Below, piece after piece: positions 61,292 to 64,000 of a DNA stretch of 64,000 nt. Under the pieces are notes generated by a model. The model did no database searches. It was given only the letters and a program-made list of their open reading frames with translations, and had not been told where the DNA came from. Origin of the DNA: Streptomyces sp. NBC_01478 (lineage in GTDB: Bacteria > Actinomycetota > Actinomycetes > Streptomycetales > Streptomycetaceae); the NCBI RefSeq assembly GCF_036227225.1, contig NZ_CP109444.1, forward strand, positions 5,003,501 through 5,067,500. Direction: 5' to 3'. Within the stretch, counting starts at the first letter, position 1; every line of letters starts with the position of its first letter. The position numbers and the translations under genes are program-made.

Positions 61292-62049
61292 GCGCGCACT
61301 ACTTCCATGCCGCCGCGCTCCATGGCGGTGGCGTCTTCTGGGCTCAGCCCGCTGTCGGAGATCAGGAGGTCCACGTCGCTCAGGGCGCCGAAGCGGGCGA
61401 AGTGCTCCTGGCCGTGCTTCGCGGAGTCGGCGAGCAGCACCACCCGGCGGGCGGCGGCCATCGCCGCGCGCTTCACCGCGGCCTCGGCGAGGTCGGGCGT
61501 GGTCAGCCCGTGCCCGGCGGAGAAGCCGTTGGCCGCGACGAACACGACGTCCGCGCGGATCTCGCCGTACGCCCGCAGCGCCCACGCGTCGACGGCGGCG
61601 CGCGTACGGTGCCGCACGCGCCCCCCGACGAGGTGGAGCTGCATGCCCGGGTGGTCCGCGAGACGGGCCGCGATGGGCAGGGAGTGGGTGACGACGGTGA
61701 GCTCGGCCTCCAGCGGGATGATGCCCGCGAGGCGGGCCACCGTCGTACCGGCGTCGAGGATCACCGTGCCCTGGATGGGCAGTTCGGCGAGGGCCGCCTT
61801 GGCGATCCGGTCCTTCTCGTCGGCCGCCGTCGACTCGCGCTCGGCGAGGTCCGGCTCGAAGTCGAGCCGCCCCGCGGGTATGGCACCGCCGTGCACCCGG
61901 CGGACGAGTCCCGCGCGGTCGAGGGCCTTCAGATCCCGGCGGATCGTCTCCGCCGTGACCTGGAACTCCTCGGCCAGCGAGATCACGTCCACCCGGCCGC
62001 CGTCACGGGCCAGCCGGAGGATCTCCTGCTGCCGCTCCGGTGCGTACAT
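61288..62049 (-). CDS. fruR: DeoR/GlpR family repressor of the fructose operon
   Basis: 253 residues. The helix-turn-helix is VDVISLAEEFQVTAETIRRDLKAL with the DeoR signature RRVHGGAI, and the C-terminal sugar-phosphate isomerase-like domain has ILDAGTTVARLA and DVVFVAANGF. It should sense fructose-1-phosphate. First gene of fruRKA; a spaced inverted repeat lies upstream of it. Confidence 0.92.
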   Translation of the reverse strand: MYAPERQQEILRLARDGGRVDVISLAEEFQVTAETIRRDLKALDRAGLVRRVHGGAIPAGRLDFEPDLAERESTAADEKDRIAKAALAELPIQGTVILDAGTTVARLAGIIPLEAELTVVTHSLPIAARLADHPGMQLHLVGGRVRHRTRAAVDAWALRAYGEIRADVVFVAANGFSAGHGLTTPDLAEAAVKRAAMAAARRVVLLADSAKHGQEHFARFGALSDVDLLISDSGLSPEDATAMERGGMEVVRA

Positions 62050-62069
62050 GTCCGTTCGCCTCCGACCTG

Positions 62070-62135
62070 TGCCCGAACTTGTGGTTTCGCTCGGAGGCTA
62101 CGCCCAGATTTCCGGAAAGTAAACAGGTTCGGGCA
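62070..62135. promoter_or_regulatory. Paired FruR operator candidates
   Basis: TGCCCGAACTTG (62070-62081) and CAGGTTCGGGCA (62124-62135) are inverted copies, 11 of 12 bases alike, separated by 42 bp, 21 bp upstream of the fruR ATG. The AT-richer stretch between them could hold the promoter. Confidence 0.5.
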
Positions 62136-62191
62136 TCAGGTGGACATGAACGGGCAGAGGGGGGCGCAATCGGCTCTGGCGGTGGGTGAGT

Positions 62192-62677
62192 TCAGCTACG
62201 GCGCAGGTCCTTGATCTTCTTCTCGGCGGCGAGGATGGCGCGGACCAGTTCACCTCGGGCGGTCTCCTGCCGCATGGCCTGGACGAGCTGGGCGCGGTGC
62301 TCCTGGACACCGATGTGCACCGCCTCCGGGTCGGGCTCCGGCAGGGCGGTGGCGACGTAGTCCTTCACACACTCGACGACCTTCCTCAGCTCGGTCCGGA
62401 CGGCCTCGGTGGTGTCGGCTATTCCCTCGATCATGTTGCCGGTCTGGGAGATCTCGGCGAAGTCGTCGGCGACGCAGGGCTTCCGGGTGAGACGGCACTG
62501 CGCCTTGTAGAGGTCGGCGAGCCACTCGGTGGGCTTGTCGTATTCGGAGTTCGTCTCGTCCTTGCGGCGGATCCTCCGCGTCCAGGCGAAGACACGTCTC
62601 TGGTGCCGGTACGTCAACGCGGCGATGCAGCCCCCGAGGGCGGAGGCAATGGGCACCAGGAGGGTGCTGGTCATCAT
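62192..62677 (-). CDS. Hypothetical membrane-anchored protein
   Basis: 161 residues. One N-terminal membrane helix (TSTLLVPIASALGGCIAALT) is followed by a basic patch (RHQRRVFAWTRRIRRKD) and a helical cytoplasmic region ending in a coiled-coil-like LVRAILAAEKKIKDLRRS. Three cysteines occur (GGC, AQCRL, KPCVAD). Not recognised. It lies 75 bp after the Crp-like gene on the same strand, so they probably share an operon. Confidence 0.65.
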   Translation of the reverse strand: MMTSTLLVPIASALGGCIAALTYRHQRRVFAWTRRIRRKDETNSEYDKPTEWLADLYKAQCRLTRKPCVADDFAEISQTGNMIEGIADTTEAVRTELRKVVECVKDYVATALPEPDPEAVHIGVQEHRAQLVQAMRQETARGELVRAILAAEKKIKDLRRS

Positions 62678-62752
62678 GCAGTGATCCGTTCGGGGAGAGA
62701 ACACGAGCGGGGAGGGGAGAGGAGGGGAGCCGTGTGCCGGGGCGTGGCGGGG

Positions 62753-63706
62753 TCAGGCCCCGGCGGCGAGGTGGCGCAGCGCGTCGACGTCGTGGACGAG
62801 GAACTTGCGGTAGCGGGCCTCGACGATCCCGTGGTAGCGCAGGGTCCGCAGCGCGTTCTCCGTGGTGGAGACGGCGAGTTGGAGGGCGGCCGCGATGTCC
62901 TTCTGGCCCGGGCCGGTGATGGTGGTGGAGCCCGTCCGGGGGTCGGGGACGCCCGCGGTGTCGGCGAGATGCGCCAGCAGCCGGCTGGTGCGCTCCAGGG
63001 GCGGCCGGGTGGTCAGGGTGTAGACGAGTTCGTCGCTGCGGTTGCGGTCCTCGAGGCTGCGCAGAAGCGCCACCTTGACCTTGGGCCTGCTGCTCAGCAG
63101 GACGTTGAAACGGCGCGCACGACAGGGGATGACCACGGTCCTGGCCAGGCACCTGGTGCGGACCGCCGAGTCGAGGGTGATGAGCTTGGCCTCGCCGACC
63201 AGTTGGCCGCCGCCCCGGAACCGCGTGACGGTGGGGGCGTTCTCCCGGTCGCCCAGCGGGAAGCGGTCCTGTCGTACGACGCCGTCCCAGATCATGTACA
63301 CGTTCCGGTCGTCCTGCCCCAGCGGCAGGTACTCGTCCGGGCCGAAGCTGCGGCCGCGCAGGTCGTCCGCCAGCAGGAAGCGCCAGTCCTCGGCCGACAG
63401 CCGCTGCAGGAAGCTTCCCTCTGGCTTCTTCTCGTGGTCCTGGAGAAGATCGGTCGGACGGGTGGGGTCGGTGGACCGGCTGGAGTCGGTGGACCGGCTG
63501 GAGTCAGAGAGCCGGTTGGAGTCAGAGGATCGGCTGATGTCGGAGGACCGACCGGAGTCGGAGGACCGACCAGTGCCCGCCGGCCGGTCGAAGTCGGTCG
63601 GCACCTTGATGTCGGCCGAACGGTCGATGTCGGCCGAACGGTCGCTGTCCATGGGCCAGTTGAAGTCGGCCGGCCAGTTGGTGTCGGGGGTCGAGGGCAC
63701 GCTCAC
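62753..63706 (-). CDS. Crp/Fnr-like regulator with repeat-built N-terminal extension
   Basis: 317 residues. Residues 1-85 are a low-complexity Ser/Asp/Arg region made of six-residue repeats (RSSDSGRSSDISRSSDSNRL). Residues ~95-215 resemble a cyclic-nucleotide-binding domain (FGPDEYLPLGQDDRNVYMIW, GGGQLVGEAKLI), and ~235-300 a Crp winged helix (KDIAAALQLAVSTTENALRT). Some cNMP ligand residues seem replaced, so the ligand is unclear. GTG start overlapping the stop of an upstream 51-codon frame; internal starts after the repeats are possible. Confidence 0.8.
   Translation of the reverse strand: MSVPSTPDTNWPADFNWPMDSDRSADIDRSADIKVPTDFDRPAGTGRSSDSGRSSDISRSSDSNRLSDSSRSTDSSRSTDPTRPTDLLQDHEKKPEGSFLQRLSAEDWRFLLADDLRGRSFGPDEYLPLGQDDRNVYMIWDGVVRQDRFPLGDRENAPTVTRFRGGGQLVGEAKLITLDSAVRTRCLARTVVIPCRARRFNVLLSSRPKVKVALLRSLEDRNRSDELVYTLTTRPPLERTSRLLAHLADTAGVPDPRTGSTTITGPGQKDIAAALQLAVSTTENALRTLRYHGIVEARYRKFLVHDVDALRHLAAGA
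63467..63574 (-). repeat. Six 18-bp repeats inside the Crp-like gene
   Basis: Units of GTCGGTGGACCGGCTGGA type at 63467, 63485, 63503, 63521, 63539 and 63557; the first two are identical. A second exact 18-bp pair lies at 63608-63643. They encode the Ser-Asp-Arg N-terminal repeats in frame, so copy changes would not shift the frame. Confidence 0.85.
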
Positions 63707-63858
63707 TCCCCCGCACCGGCGGCCGCGGCGGCGCGCGCACCGGCGTACGCGCCCTGGTGCGCGCGGTGGTGACGGTGTGTCACGGGCTGGGGGCCGCGGG
63801 TGGTGCGGGGGCCGCGGCTCAACGGCGGGAATACGCCGTCGTCGTTGACGGTACGCAT
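63703..63858 (-). CDS. 51-residue His/Arg/Ala-rich open frame coupled to the Crp-like gene
   Basis: ATG at 63858 with GAGGA ten bases upstream; stop at 63703-63705 overlaps the GTG start of the Crp-like gene as GTGA. The translation begins MRTVNDDGVFPPLSRGPRTT, has VTHRHHRAHQGAYAG in the middle and ends in alanines and GAGE. No family is recognised. The coupling and the ribosome-binding site make it a reasonable leader or small gene, but short frames arise easily in this GC range. Confidence 0.45.
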   Translation of the reverse strand: MRTVNDDGVFPPLSRGPRTTRGPQPVTHRHHRAHQGAYAGARAAAAAGAGE

Positions 63859-63888
63859 CGATTCCGATCCTCGTAGTGGTTACGCGTG

Positions 63889-63914
63889 GGAGCCCCGCTG
63901 GTCAGCGGGGTTCC
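63889..63914. terminator. Hairpin near the window end
   Basis: GGAGCCCCGCTG (63889-63900) pairs with CAGCGGGGTTCC (63903-63914), one G-T pair. It lies upstream of the 51-codon frame and may be the terminator of a gene to the right of the window or an upstream leader structure. No gene is supported in 63859-64000. Confidence 0.45.
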
Positions 63915-64000
63915 GGGTGGTGGGTCCGGAGCATTCCGGGAGGTGCTGCACCGCCAAGCTGGTTAGGCCCGACGGGTGGAAACTGTGGCGCGAGACATGA

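Noticed and set aside
63800..64000. 66-codon plus-strand frame at the window edge
   Set aside because: No ribosome-binding site or recognisable features; a minus-strand frame coupled to the Crp-like gene fits better.

Overview
The window is Streptomyces chromosome. GC content is very high, GTG and TTG starts are common, stop/start overlaps of the ATGA or GTGA type are frequent, and the actinobacterial division pair sepX/glp, a tricorn protease and a fruRKA operon are all present. Most of it reads as conserved core chromosome. Two stretches stand apart: a 1.3-kb non-coding inverted/tandem repeat element (11327-12611) and a degraded accessory island (about 25.6-36.95 kb) that ends at a tRNA-Ala gene.

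Region by region. 1-7.4 kb: end of a serine hydrolase, a metallophosphoesterase, a RidA protein, then a leftward operon of ABC ATPase, ABC permease and a secreted YncE/phosphatase fusion. 7.5-9.9 kb: arsenic detoxification, with arsR-aquaglyceroporin-arsC leftward and arsM rightward. 9.9-13.2 kb: EamA transporter, YbaK-type deacylase, the repeat element, an isochorismatase-like hydrolase. 13.3-19.8 kb: MMPL exporter with its TetR regulator, and tricorn protease. 20-24.2 kb: a short-chain dehydrogenase, alpha/beta hydrolase and Baeyer-Villiger monooxygenase operon diverging from a MerR regulator, the usual enzyme set for opening a ketone through an ester or lactone. 24.2-25.6 kb: exonuclease III and an acetyltransferase.

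25.6-36.95 kb is the accessory island. It holds a type II restriction-modification pair whose genes overlap tail to tail, a broken ALF-repeat gene, two diverged copies of a transposase-like fragment each abutting a truncated gene (an SDR and a response regulator), an intact FAD monooxygenase with a divergent MarR regulator and two matched operators, a frameshifted serine recombinase, and a histidine kinase whose partner regulator is broken. Three apparent one-base losses in G or C runs lie within 3 kb, so either decay or base-calling error must be considered.

36.95-43.4 kb: tRNA-Ala(CGC), sepX, an acetyltransferase, moaB, moaC, glp and galU on the minus strand, then 5-formyltetrahydrofolate cyclo-ligase. 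Cell-division genes are interleaved with molybdenum-cofactor genes here. 43.4-58 kb: penicillin acylase family protein, potassium/proton-type antiporter, MFS transporter, FmdB zinc ribbon (behind a CIRCE-like site), methylthioadenosine phosphorylase, SAF-domain protein, mscL, LtrA protein, a low-complexity repeat spacer, P1 peptidase, L,D-transpeptidase lipoprotein, and a DUF6227-type gene carrying a TTA codon. 58-64 kb: the fructose PTS operon fruR-fruK-fruA, a small membrane protein, and a Crp-like regulator with a repeat-built N-terminus, itself coupled to an unlisted 51-residue reading frame.

No tool was run. Family names come from motif reading and memory. Start sites were chosen by ribosome-binding site and family convention.
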